Origin: Dillenia suffruticosa
Lineage: Eukaryota > Streptophyta > Magnoliopsida > Dilleniales > Dilleniaceae
Direction of reading: 5' to 3'
Length of the DNA stretch: 64,000 nucleotides
Assembly (NCBI GenBank): GCA_033439265.1
Contig: JAVTVX010000009.1
Coordinates: 9,637,109 to 9,701,108 of the forward strand
Shown here: positions 25,301-37,800 of the stretch, piece after piece
Layout: the number at the start of each line of letters is the position of its first letter
How positions within the stretch are numbered: the stretch's first letter is position 1
Notes under the pieces: model-generated
Told to the model about the DNA's origin: nothing
Database searches by the model: none
What the model saw: the letters and a program-made list of their open reading frames with translations, nothing else
Made by a program: the position numbers and the translations under genes

Positions 25301-28258
25301 CTTTATTAACGGTTTATCATTTACACAACCGAATACCTTCAAAGAAAACGAAAAGTTCTCCATATGAGACTTTGAAAAGAAGGAAACCAAATTTGAATTA
25401 TTTGAGGGTATGTGGTTGCGTTGCCTATTATAGAGTTCCGGATTAAAAAAAAAAAAACAAAATTGGGTCCTAGAACTCTTAAAAGTGTCTTTGTGGGATA
25501 TGCTGAAAATTCAAAAGTATATAGATTGTTGGATTTGAACTCTAATGTAATTATAGAGTCAAGAGATATTGAGTTTTTAGAAACTACATTTCTTGGTGAT
25601 CGAATTATGAATTCACAATCAAATGAAAGGATTTATTCTCCCACTTTGGTGCAGGAAACTGTTGTACACCCCAATTCTTTTCATAAATGAAAGTCAATTG
25701 ACTTGTCTGCAAATCCTAAAATAAGTAAAAGGGTGAGAAAAGAAAAGAACTTTGGTCTGACTTTATTTCTTCACAAGCACTAACATTCTTGATTGAAGGA
25801 AATAGAACTGAAATACTAAATAAATTACCCATCGTATTGCATTTGGAGAATGATCCCAAAACATATAATGAAGCATTAGCTTCAAGAGATTTTGCCTTTT
25901 GAAAAGAAGCAATAAATGATGAAATGGATTCTCTTTTAGCAAATGGTACATGGGTATCGGTAGATTTATCTCCAAGATCAAAACCAATTGGATGTAAATG
26001 GATATTTAGCAAAAGTATAATATTGACAATACTATACAAACCTTTAAAGCAAGACTAGTTACTAAATGTTTCAGACAAAAGGAAGGGATAGATTATTTTG
26101 ATATGTATGCTCCTATTGCCAGGATTACTTCAATAAGAGTGTTGTTTGCTTTAGCGTCAATCTATGAGTTACATGTCCATCAAATGGATGTTAAAACAAC
26201 ATTCTTAAATGGTGATCTTGATGAAGAGGTATATATGGAACAACCAGAAGGATTTGCCCTTTCTGGCAATGAAAAGAAAGTTTATAAATTAGTAAAATTC
26301 CTTTATGGTTTAAAGCAGGCTCCGAAACAATGGCATGAAAATTTTGATAGTGTGATATTATCAAATGGATTTAAATATAATGGAGCATGATAAGTGCATT
26401 TATTCTAAATTCACTGAAAACTTTGGAGTGATCATATGTCTTTATGCGGATGATTTGCTAATTTTTGGGACGAATACACAAGGTATAAATGATACTAAAA
26501 GGTATCTGACTCAGCATTTCAAAATGAAAGATTTGGGAGAAGTCAATACTATTTAGGAATCAAAATTAGGAAACATAGTGGGGATTATGCTTTGTGTCAA
26601 TCACATTATGTAGTCAAAATACTTTTAAAATTTGAATACTTAGGAATTGAGAAAGTTAATACCCCATTTGATATTTCTAACAAACTGATGGAAAATTCAT
26701 GAAGGTCTGTAAGTCAATTAGATTATACTAGTGCAATTGGTAACTTTGATGTACGCTATGCATTGAACTAGGCCTGACATTGCTTTTGCAGTATGTAAAT
26801 TTTCAAGGTTTACATATAATCCCAGTGCAGATCACTGGAGAGCCATTGGAAGGGTTTTTGACTATTTTAAAAGAATCAAAATTTTGGAATTATTTTGTAT
26901 CAAATTTCCTTCGGTACTAGAAGGTTACATCGACGCTAGTTCGATAACTAGTGTTAACAACAACAAATCGATGTCTGGTTGGATATTTAAACTAGGTGGA
27001 GGAGCAATTTTTTGGGCATCCAAGAAACAATGTGTATTACTCATTCAACCATGGAGTCAGAGTTTGTTGCATTAGTAGCAGTAGATAAAGAGGCAGAATA
27101 GCTAAGAAACTTCTTGATAGAAATAGAGTTGTGGCCACAACCAATGCTAGCAGTCTCTTTACATTGTGACAGCGAAACAACTATGTCTAGAGCGTTCAAC
27201 AAAATTTATAACGGTAAATCTAGACATATTGTTTTAAGACATGAATATGTTATACAATTGATTTATGATGGTATTATCGTAGTTGTTTATGTAAAATCTA
27301 GTAGCAATCTTGTTGACCCATTAACTAAAGGATTTTCGAGAGATATAATAAAAAATACAATGAATGAAATGAGTTTAAGGCAATTTTAATTTATCATCGG
27401 TAACAGGAACCTTACCTTTCTTGTTGCTTAGTAATTCTAAAGGTTTAAAAGATAGCAACAAGTTACTTAAGTGATAGACAACAAGCATCAGAACTTTTAA
27501 TACTTAAGAAAATGAGGGTGAATAATCATTATTCTTAATGGAATTTCGTTCGGATCAAGAACAAGGAAAATCCAAATTTGAGATTTTCAAACTTTACCTA
27601 TATAAACACGAGAAGTGGTGCCGCTTTTAATAAAGTTTGAAAATAAACTTTATAAGTGTTTATGAATTCAGGAGGTAGCACATGGCCATATTATGTCGCT
27701 AAAGCTCACGGTGAACGTATTAGAGATTTGTAAAGAATTATGAGTATTATCTTTTTCGATCTTGTTATGAGAAATTGAGATTTAATAATTATTCATCAAA
27801 ATTTTGACAAAACTTTGAAATATTAATACTACCTTTAGGTTTAAATCGAAAGACACCTATTGCGGAGATAATTCCAAAAAGAAATTGTATTGCTAATGTA
27901 TATTACAAAATAAGTGGGGGATGGTTAGATATAGTTTGTAATATGTTATGAGCATTTGTTTCACACTGAAAAGTTGAAAAAAATTTGATGGGTTTATAAT
28001 CTATCAAATTTGAAACCATTTGAATTTGGTTGAAATAGTGTGTTGAAGGGAGAAATGAGATTTTCATGAAATGACCCTTAAAAAAAATTATTTAATGGTC
28101 AAAGATAAGGCACTTGGGCATTAGAAAATAAATAACTATTTGGTTATTTATTTTTATTCAAGACACAATTTTGAAAATTAAATAAATTGGTGTCTTTTGA
28201 TTGAAATGTCATTTTTTGATAACCAAGTGACGCCTTTTCAATAAACAGTTAGTTCTTT

Positions 28259-28296
<38 letters not shown>

Positions 28297-31200
28297 AAAG
28301 GACATATTGGTTATGCCCTTTAAATGAAGGGATGTCTCATAATTGCATACCTTCATTTTTTTATAAATATTCCCTCTCACCATTGGGAAAACACTTTTTT
28401 TGGACTGTCCATCTTTGGCAATAAAACAACCTTTTCGTTTTTCTAAAAATCTCTATTTCATTCTTGGGAAAAATTTGAGATTTTGTTGTCTCAAATTTCT
28501 GTTTTGATTTGCATATCGTGAAGGAATTTGCCGTCAACCCTAAACCTAGCCAGCAATATAGTGGGGGCATAATTTCCTTAAGGACAGTGATTATTTCACG
28601 TGCAAGTCCTTTCAAATTTTGTATTGTCGAAATCCTTAAATTTTCCTAACATTTACTACATTTATGTGTTCTTTTTTTAACTTTCAGTTTGACAACAGAA
28701 ACAATACCACGCCATCAAGATTACAAGCTATTGCCTCAAAGCCAAAAGAATTATCTTAAGAAGGTAGCAATTATTTCATTTGATGTACGCTTTACTCTGA
28801 AAGCCAAATTCTATTAAGTGATTTTATAAAATAAGTCACTGTGCCTGTAGAAATTATTGACTGCCCTGACTGAGCTCGAAGAGTTGAAGCCGGTAGTGCA
28901 ACAGAAGGTCGACGAGCTGAACAGAAAAAGATGGACAAATCATAACCAGAATGTTTCTTTTGGTTCCTCCCCAGAGTGGCCTCTGGTTAGAAACAGAATT
29001 CCAATGAATTCTGTGATAACAAAGGTGAATATTTCATTTCGTGCACATAATGGAAGATTGTTATTTAACCTTGTCCTTGCCATTTGTGTCACTTTTTGGA
29101 GCTGCTTAATTGGTATGATTTCTTGTTCACATGGAGTGATTGCTTGACTGGAGTTGGTAAACATAGTATTCATCTTGTGTGGATCATGTATAAGTAGATG
29201 ATCCTGAAGGTTCAGCTTCTTGGGAAATCTAAAAAGAAATTTTATTTCTATGACTCGGAAGTTTGTGTTATTATCTTGACCCCTTTGGAGTTCAAATTTG
29301 TCTTAGTTAACTGATTAATTCTGTGATTAAATGGTAGTGCCTGTCTTGTGCCCATGCATGCTTGTCTCCTGTAGTCTATTCCCTTTCAGTTCTCTAAGTT
29401 TCTGCTCTTGCAAGTTATTCACCAGGTATGCTTCTTGGTATGAAAATTACATATGACAGATGCCACAGGCTACGGCACAAGAATTTTCCTTTCGAGGCTC
29501 AAGGAACCAGCAAGTCTCACTTTCCAGTCCAGTGGATGAGCATTTTCGCAGAATGTAAGTTGGCTGTTCATGTTTTACATTTATATATTCCTGAATAGCA
29601 TTGAATTTCAAATGCTTCTTTGATTATTTTTGAATGGACTTGAGATTTGTTTTTCAATATTTCTTTCTGGATTGTGTGAAAACATGGTGATTATTATTTA
29701 TTTCTGTTCCTTCCATTAATTATACTAATGGAAATTTTGGTTAGTTAGTTAATTGTGCTTACCTTACCATACTTCATGAAATTTAGTTTTCTGCAAACAG
29801 GGGACAGTCATTGCTAGAAAGGGTTTCAACCTAGGCACAAAGGAACTGCTTTAAAAAGGAGAATTTAATGAATGGATCACATTGATATGTTTACATGCTG
29901 AGAAATTACACTGTAATGGCATAGCTGTGTGCTTTGTATTGACAAGTCTGAAATGTATTCAATCTTATGTAGGTCTTCATTTTATACATGGAAATAGCTT
30001 CATTTTGAATTTTATACCCTTTCGACTTCTATTCATTCTTTTAAGTTAATTATGTTATTACAATTTTCTAGATCAATATGTCCTTATGTTTGTGAAGTGT
30101 TAGAAAAGTCTGTAGTCAAAATAATATATCAAAAGATTTTTGCACATCTATGACTTCCCAATACAAGTCAAAAGAGTCTCTAGGGTAGTGTTCCATAAAG
30201 TATCAAGAAACAAAATTGCTCCCTGTTGCAGAGTTACCCTTTCGAGATAGCACAAAAGAGCTAGGCAGTGGCATGAACATGACTGTACAACCAAAGAAAT
30301 GCCAACTGGAATAAGGGTTATGCAGAAAATCAGCCAACTGAGGTTGAAAATCTTCCTGCTACTGTCAAGCCAAAAGTTTATTATTACCTCTTTAAATGGG
30401 AAGAATGAACTTTTCCTTTTCCCTTAAGTGGAAAAGATAGGTTTCTACCTCTCTCTCTCTCTCTCTCTCTAATGCCACCCCTCCCGTTTTTCTAATGCTT
30501 AAACCATAGTAACTCATGAAAATTTATGTACGTAAGTAAATGTGGTCTTTTTTATTTTTATTTTTTTCGTTTTGTTGTACTATATCACTCAGGCATCCCT
30601 TGTGTAAAACACTACTCTTAGTCTTAGCTCTTAGGAAGCAAATGTTTGTTCTTTTGCATTGTGTTAGCTTTATCCTCCGTTACTTTGTTTTTAGGGGCAG
30701 AATCTAAGTTAGAGGTACTGTTTCAGAAGATAAAATATCAGAAGGTTCTGTGAGAGCAAAACAATGCTTGGTAATAACTTATTTTTATCTTTCTGCTTCT
30801 GTATGGTTCTTGTAGATCTATAAGCTTCCCACTTCCAAAAGAGGAGACATTGTCCAGACATTCTATACTGGGTCCAAATGGACTCTGGGGCCAGTGGCAG
30901 CCACCTATTGCAGATAAAGGGGTATTGTAATGCTTGGCATTTTTGTTTGGTTCTTCCTTGCTTGATCTTGCTTACATTTTCTGTATAATGCAGATCCAAT
31001 ATCCAAACAATTTAGACTTGACTCCCGTTGAAATTCCAAGGTTAGGGTTGTATCAGTGCTTCTTTAATGTTTCAGCATCCAGTTTTTGAGATATGAGTCA
31101 TGTATGCTCAAAATAAGAAACAAGATAATCTATGTGAAAGGTTTTAAGTTAACACCCGATAGCAGGTTAATAGCTAGAAAATGGAAAGGCGGTTTTGTTT

Positions 31201-34200
31201 CAATTTTTCCCTTTTTTTTTTTCCTTCCCCCACTCTCTCTCTCTCTCTCTCCCTTCTATTTGGAGGGGCATAGGGAGTCAGTAAGACTAAGGGTTGACCC
31301 ATTCATTATTATTGTTGAGGTTTATAGTCTTAGTTTCAGATATTTTAATGGTTTTGCAGTACTTGGATTAATGTTGTCTGATTGTGACACAGCTTTTCAG
31401 AGCATGTGGAGAATGGTTTTACATGCATTAAGGACAACAGTTCCTCAGACTCTGAAAAATTAAGCTCAGAACCAGTTGCTAGACCAGACGATGATACTAA
31501 TGTACTCCAACCCGAGGAACCTCAGCCTATGATTTCATTTGATACAACAGAAAATTCTGTTCCAGATATTATCAGGCAACCGCCGCCTCCTCCTGTTCTT
31601 GCAGAGGTCCAAGATTTAATGGTTGAGCAGTCCAACCAAGTATCTGAGCCAGAATGTAAAATGGAAAATGCCTCCTTGGATAGTTTGGTTGGCTCTGATG
31701 CAGCCCTGCAGTTGCACATTGTAAGATTTTTAACTGCCTCTAGTAATATTTCTTTGGTTGAGACTTGTTTCTTTCTTCCTCTTCCCATTTAACTTTGGAA
31801 GTAATGGGAAAGCTCTTGCCCTGAACATTTTACTTCTTTTTTGCAGTCAACCTCTTTGATGGAGAGCTTCATGGAACTGGCTAAATCAAACACCGATAAA
31901 AACTTGGAAACATGTGGAGTTCTTGCTGGTTTACTTGTAAGCACTCAATAATAATGACATTATTGTGCTCTGCTTGTTAGCCTGCATGAAGCTGTTATTT
32001 AATATTCATGGTTAATTATGTTCAACAGAAAAACAGAAAATTCTATGTTACTGCTCTCATAATTCCAAAGCAGAAGTCGACATCTGATCAGGTAGCTTGG
32101 TCTTATTGATATTTTGAAACTCTTGCCTTTCTTGTCTGCATTTATTTTCCATGAATTAATTTTGCATGTACTTGTTTTTCAGTGTCAGACAACAAATGAA
32201 GAGGAGATATTCGAAGTGCAGGATAAGCGATCACTCTTTCCTCTTGGGTGGATTCATGTGAGTATGAATTGATGGGATAATAATCTATGTTTGGATTTCT
32301 ATCTTAAAAGATTGAATCAAGAAAAGAATAAAAATTTTACTTTTCATGTTTGGAGAATAGATAATGTGTTTTCTCTTTATTTGAATGGATTTCAAGAGGG
32401 CAGGGCATATGTATATGAGTATTGAATTAGAGAATATGAAGTTTTGGTACTTGAAGTCCCATAAAGGTTTTTCTGAATGTGCATGTGGCGGTATCTCAGC
32501 TGGTGCTGATAAAGAAAGACATGCCACAATTGTATGGCACATCTAGATTAAGATATGGCTGCATGCATATAGCATGTATGAAATGTAACCAGGAGGCTTA
32601 TGATTAGTTGCAGACATGTCAATGTTTAGGAAATCTAGGTAATTTTCAAGCACATATATTTGGTACTCTGATTAACCTGTGTTTTGTTACACATTCTCAC
32701 ATGGTAACTGTTGGGGTTTTGTGAGATATCTATAACAACAATGATAAACATTTTGCTCTATAAATTAATGAGTGCAAATAACATTTGTAGTTGCCAAGTT
32801 GAAGTAAACCATAAATTTTGTGTATGTCCAAGCTGGTGTAATTAATTTTTGTCCTGAATTTATAAGTATTCATACTGGATCAAATGGTACAAATATTGAA
32901 AAAAATTCAAATCCCCCAGGTTTGTTTCAAAGAAAGGAAGCAGAGTAGCTTCCAGATTTGGTTTTGAAAAACACTAGATGTTCATGTCTGTTTCTGATCT
33001 GAGAATGATGCTTTGAGCACTTTTAAGTTATTAAATTCTGTAATAATAATTACCCTAACCATTTAACATGGGAATTCCATGGGAAAATAAAGACTGCATG
33101 CTATTGAAGGGTGAATTAGCATATTCTTACTGTTTTCAGTTTGATGTCATCTTCTTCCTCATTGTGGTAACTAGCTGGCACTACTGCAGATCTGCATCCT
33201 ATTCTGTAGTTTTCAAACTTGAATGTTTTACTGTTCTTATTTTAATAAAATTGGAAAAGGTAATGGCGTATGACTTGTGCATTTTAGCTTAATCATTGGT
33301 CTGATATTTACTCGAGCTGTTAAGATTAGTTCATGTGGGCGGCAAAAACTAATTATGGACTGCTTGGTTGAGTTGACTTGCAGCAACAAAATCCTAAACT
33401 GGGATAGAGAAACTAGGTTGCTTCCTCTATTTTCTCATACATCTTTTTCAAATGGAAAGGGAAATAACTAGTTGCTTATGACTGCAGCAGAATAGATCAT
33501 GCAATATGCTGGAAGTCATCGGAATAGATGATATATTTATTACGCTTTCCTAAATCACATTTATACCTGTGGTGACTGCTTGTGCTTGGTGCCCATGGCT
33601 GCTTTATCATTTTGTTTATTGAAGTAGAATTTCTCTTTGCAATGTGCTAATTTGTTATGTTTTTTCAGACACATCCTACTCAATCGTGTTTCATGTCTTC
33701 CATTGATGTTCACACGCATTACTCTTATCAGGTGTGTTTTTCTCCCTAAGCAACTTTCTTTTGATTCTGTATTTGTTTATATGTTAGTGACAATCTAAGG
33801 AATCTGTTGGTTGACCAGTGACTTCCATATCTTAGGTGATGGCAGTTTGTCAGTTTTTCCTAGTTGGTTGATGATTAATATACTTAAAAACCTGAAGGAA
33901 ATTTTCCACATTCCTGGTCCATGTTTGAAGAGCCGAAGCACATAATTGTAGTATCCTTTGGAATGTTATGGCACTATGCTTCTAATCGTTTTCACTTTTG
34001 GATCCATGTCTGCATGGATTTCTTTCTATGTGGGAGTATAAGTTTAACTGCATCACATAGATTAGATCTCATTTATGTTACGAAGTGCGATGTTTTTTCT
34101 CACAATTGCTTCTGTTCTTTTTAGATTATGTTGCCCGAAGCAATTGCAATTGTTATGGCACCAAGAGACACTTCAAGGTAAGAGTAAACTCAATGCAGTT

Positions 34201-34852
34201 TAGGCACAAATTTTATCATATAGATTTTCAATGTACACCGCTAGTTACAACAACAACAAATTGAGTCTTAATTCCAAATTTTGGAGTCAGCCGTTTGAGA
34301 CCAATATCGGGGGAGAAAAAAAAATGGTTGAATATGATTTCACCATAAACCCTAAAAATACAAGTCCCTCGTTTTGGAACAATCTTGTATGACTAATAAG
34401 TTGATTCCAAGACACACTTACCCTAAACCCTAAGCCCTAAACCTCAACTTGTTCGAATTCTCCTATACCATTCATTCTACTCATTCAATTTACACTGCTG
34501 ATAAGAATAAGAAAAGGGAAAACAGTAACTGACAATATTCGTCTGCTTGATATGTAAGCTACACATTTCCAAAACTGATTCTCGTATCTACTCAATACTC
34601 CAATAATTGCAAGAACTAGCAAGTATGATTGCTGTCCTGGACTTGCTGTATCTGATCTGGGTTTTTCTTTGTTCCAGAAAGCATGGTATCTTTAGACTTA
34701 CAACCCCAGGGGGCATGTCAGTTATAAGACACTGCCACAGACGTGGCTTTCATCCACACGATCCACCTGCAGATGGTAGCCCAATTTATAAACAATGTAC
34801 AGATGTCTGTATGAGTCCTAGTCTAAAGTTTGACGTCATTGACCTCCGGTGA
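19310..34852 (+). CDS. AMSH1: AMSH1-like JAMM deubiquitinase, 14 exons
   Basis: Exons: 19310-19426, 22448-22512, 28688-28763, 28851-29024, 29460-29554, 30816-30921, 30994-31040, 31393-31720, 31847-31936, 32029-32091, 32183-32257, 33669-33731, 34125-34177 and 34678-34852. They join in frame to 508 residues, the usual length of plant AMSH proteins. Residues 1 to about 130 form the helical AMSH N-terminal region (EVDNRISLRFYYRIADN). Residues 336-508 are the MPN+/JAMM domain, with E357 in ETCGVLAG and H412-x-H414-P-x6-S422-x2-D425 as catalytic zinc ligands. H427, C470, H476 and H478 fit the second zinc site of AMSH enzymes. Family members cleave K63-linked ubiquitin chains on endosomal cargo with ESCRT-III. 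The N-terminus and the PPPPVLAEVQDL block favour AMSH1 over AMSH3. Intron 2 carries a Copia element in the sense direction; no coding damage is seen. Confidence 0.95.
19427..22447 (+). other. Intron 1 of the AMSH1-like gene
   Basis: This 3-kb intron is bounded by CAG|GTCTTT and TTTGTAG|GCT. It is AT-rich. An open frame at 21315-21683 has no recognisable domain and its upstream frame is closed by stops, so I treat it as chance or as part of an old unidentified insertion. Confidence 0.6.
22664..23331 (+). repeat. Left LTR of the Copia element
   Basis: This 668-bp repeat starts TGTTAGATAC and ends TTTTCCTAACA. Compared with the right LTR it lacks about 30 bp near the start and the long T run; otherwise it matches along its whole length with scattered substitutions. 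Confidence 0.93.
23345..27389 (+). pseudogene. Copia gag-pol, broken by stops and frameshifts
   Basis: The gag region starts at 23354 (METNQ-type start seen as MEATQSD) and runs to about 24035 with breaks. A CCHC knuckle at about 24160-24205 has lost its normal spacing beside a T run of about 22. The protease carries DSG followed by TVH (about 24360-24380). Integrase begins with an LWHTRLSH block (about 24740) and continues to about 25690 through several stops. Reverse transcriptase shows MDVKTTFLNGDL (about 26185) and the YADDLL catalytic box (about 26445). RNase H runs to QF at 27389. In-frame stops occur for example near 24998, 25060, 25157, 25443 and 27100. Confidence 0.92.
27922..28651 (+). 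repeat. Right LTR of the Copia element, with a T33 expansion
   Basis: This 730-bp repeat begins TGGTTAGATA (the left LTR has TGTTAGATA) and ends TTTTCCTAACA. It contains a T run of about 33 at 28258-28290 where the left LTR has about six T. Its last bases, CTAAC, lie about 40 bp before AMSH1 exon 3. Confidence 0.93.
29025..34677 (+). other. Introns 4-13 of the AMSH1-like gene
   Basis: These introns are AT-rich and carry CT microsatellites near 30449 and 31227. A TTG-tailed dispersed repeat lies at 34245-34345, and a short telomere-like run lies at 34421-34443. Open frames at 30709-30999, 31086-31463, 32285-32542 and 33068-33471 overlap exons in another frame or lie in intron, and show no domains. 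Confidence 0.6.
34245..34345 (-). repeat. Dispersed repeat with TTG tail (SINE-like 3' end)
   Basis: On the minus strand it reads ATTGGTCTC, an imperfect palindrome around CCAAAATTTGG, ATTAAGACTCAATTTG and then a (TTG)n tail. The same order closes the tRNA-Phe-like repeat at 54128-54292. The shared 3' end points to one SINE-like family. Confidence 0.6.
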
Positions 34853-37800
34853 TCTCATTTCTTGACAAGTGCACGGGTAATGACCTACCGGTATAATTTT
34901 TCATATTCTGTGAATAGACAATTACTGGCTTACCAACATAGCCACTCGGTCCTGACTGGATGAAAGTCCCAGTTTGTTAGTATATTTTCTTGGCATATTT
35001 ATGAAACACCAGTTCTGGCCTTTCCTGTTGAGCTGCTTGCAAAAGCAGGGAAGTGGCTAAACTAGAATCAGAGTCTACTATAATTCTGTCATATTTGTTT
35101 GTGCTATGTTAGATTCCGAGTGTGCAATGTTGTTTCTAACAGTCTGTTCCCTCTACCACAAAAGGGGGAGAAAAAGGTTTTAATTGGTCTAATGATATGT
35201 GATTCATTTGCCTTGGTGATAAAATGCTACTCTGTTATTGTTATTTCGTTGTATTCTTTTTAGATGATATCAATTTAAATTTTATCAAGTGCTGCTATGT
35301 GACAATTCTTCGAGCTCTAAAAATCCAGAGTCCATCTGTCGCTGATATAATTAGCCATCACTTCCATCATTTTCTACGTGTGATTTTGGCCTTCGAACTA
35401 TGGGAAAAAGTGCTTTTGGCCCCTTGAACTTTTATCTTGTCACTTGGCCGAACTTTTATTTTATATTGCATTTGGCCCTTCGTGCTAACTTGGGAATGGG
35501 AGTTGGACATAGTCTGAATTAGGCTGAGGTGAGGTGGTGTATTTTCATTTTGCAATGTGTACATTAAGGGTGCAAAAGTAAGAAATCAGAGTTTTGATGG
35601 TCAAGGTGAACAAAATAAACTTATTGGGGACAAATTGCATTTTAACCTATTGATTGGGGTTCAAAAATGGATTCAATTCTTTATCATAATTTATATGTTA
35701 AAATGGTTCACATAAGCCTGAGATTTTTATTCCACTCTTAACATGCTATACTCACACCGATAAAAAGTTCATCTGGTATTTAGATCATTCTATTAAATAT
35801 GTGAAGCAGATACATGGTGGGCAGTGTCTATAGATAGTCTTATATTCTTCTTGTGGGAATCGAACTTGCAAAGGTAATAAATAGGTTTTTGTTAATATAT
35901 ACAGATTCTTATTTTTGTTTCCTTCAATATTATACTCGACATAATAATGTTGTGTAACTTAGTAGTGGATTTATCTTATGAGCATATGGATTCTGTTGGA
36001 CTGCAAAGGTATGGAAGTGCAGCCCTGATTGATACTGAAGGATGGTCGAAACTATCTGATTTTCACTCACTACTCTCTCTCTCTCTGAAGGATGGCCCAT
36101 CTGTTGGATGGTGCAGTGTTTGTAAATAGTTGTGCAGGTGCCAGGGGCATAATCATTTTTGCTTCTCATGCTATGGCATGTCATGGTAGTTTTGGCAGTG
36201 TTTGGTTTTGGCAGCAATCTCACAGTTGCAGTGACAGCAGGAAGAAATCATGGGGGAGTGAAAAGAGTAGGACTAAAGCAATGTCTTACGTTACCTAAAT
36301 GAGAGGATAAGAAAAAGTGAACGGTGTGAAACAAACTAAAGCCCTAAAAGGGTTCTTTGAGAGGAGAAGTCAATTTTGGCTGTTGGTGGATGCTTTTGTT
36401 TTGCTGTATCTTTTTTGCCATTTTTCATAAAGCTTTCTCTTACTTTTTTCTCTTCTAGGGCATTTTAGGTATTGCCATTGTGTTCAAGAAATCCAGTAAC
36501 ATGACCCATTTCTTTTAGTTTTTTCATTCTTGCAAGATTTACTAGAAACTCCATTTCCTTAATTATAAGCAATTTACACTGCATTACTTGTCTACTACTT
36601 TTACTATTAGTTCACTTCCAAATCAATATTAGAGGTCTCTATCTTGTTTTTGCTTGCATACCATGCTAGAAAGGGTGATACTTTTGCATATATATTTTAT
36701 ATATTTGTTGAATTGCTTAGAGCAACACAAGATTATGATCAAGATTGATAGATTGCTAAGCTTCATCCCCACACACTGGTTACAATCAAATGGGTATTGT
36801 CATTTAAATCGAGACATTAATCAAACAGTACTATGATCCAACATTTTTAATAATTGAATTACATTGTACTAATTGGCTTTTTACATTTTATCTGTTGTAA
36901 CTCTTGTGATGGTACTAGTTTTTCTCAAAGATTGGGATCACTTCAAATGTTTTATTTATTTATTTATTTAGTTTTTGCCCTTCATTAATATGACTTTGTC
37001 TCCAGGTTTCTTCTATGATTTACTATACTTTGTCAGATGATTTTGTTGCAGAGGATGATGGAAAGATTTGGTGCACATTTGAATACCGACATGGATCAAC
37101 AAGAGAATGAAGGGAAAAAAAAAATGTTAAGAAATCAGGGAATCTATTTAATCAGAGGGCTGAATATTCACTACTGCAATTATGGATATCCAATATGGGC
37201 TTTGAATATTTGAGAACTTTACTATTTAACCTTGACGGTATTGATTGGAGTACTGTGGTTGGTCTGCCATAACTGCTAATACTGGAAATATCCCAAGTGG
37301 GCCCAATGAAAAGGTTCTGAAATCAGTCCGTCCTTTAATAGGCTTCCACGCGGCAGTTAGTTAGAGTGTGGTTAATCTGATCCGCACAACAGGAGAAGGA
37401 ACAATGACAGATTGGTTGTCTTTTTATCTTGTGTTGTGTAGGCTGGCTCTCCCCCCATGGCCCGACAGTTCCCCTATCAACTGATGGATCTTGACCCTTC
37501 ACCTCTTTCATTTGTTTCTTTTACTTTTCCTACCAGTGTATTCCCAACCTTAATTATTCCCTGGTATTTCTGGGTCTTTGGATTATCATCTGTCATGATC
37601 TTTCCCGTCATTTTCACTTCCCAAGTGCCATTATCTTCTCATAGCAATTTTAATGGCATAACTTCAATACTATTATATAAGTTAGATTAAAATTAGAAAA
37701 TAAATCATATTTGGAATTAATAGTTTTCAAAGCCCAAAAGCTATTTATGTGGTTTATAACATAGTTTTTATTTGTTCAACTTGTGCAGATTGCAATGTAT

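Larger units (their letters stand above)
22664..28651 (+). mobile_element. Ty1/Copia LTR retrotransposon in AMSH1 intron 2
   Basis: The 5988-bp element has two long terminal repeats (22664-23331, 27922-28651) with TGTTAG..CTAACA-type ends and is flanked by TTTAC at 22659-22663 and 28652-28656. Internal domains follow Copia order: gag, zinc knuckle, protease, integrase, reverse transcriptase, RNase H. A polypurine tract (AAGTGGGGGA) precedes the right LTR. The sequence after the left LTR (ACCTTAAGG) is not the usual initiator-Met primer site. Stops and frameshifts make it non-autonomous. The LTRs differ by many substitutions plus indels, so the insertion is not recent. Confidence 0.95.

Noticed and set aside
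31086-31463. 125-residue open frame crossing AMSH1 exons 7-8
   Set aside because: It reads intron sequence and a wrong frame of exon 8.
37007-37150. Extra 3' exon of the AMSH1-like gene
   Set aside because: There is an acceptor-like CAG but the coding frame already ends properly at 34852 and no protein conservation supports a further exon.
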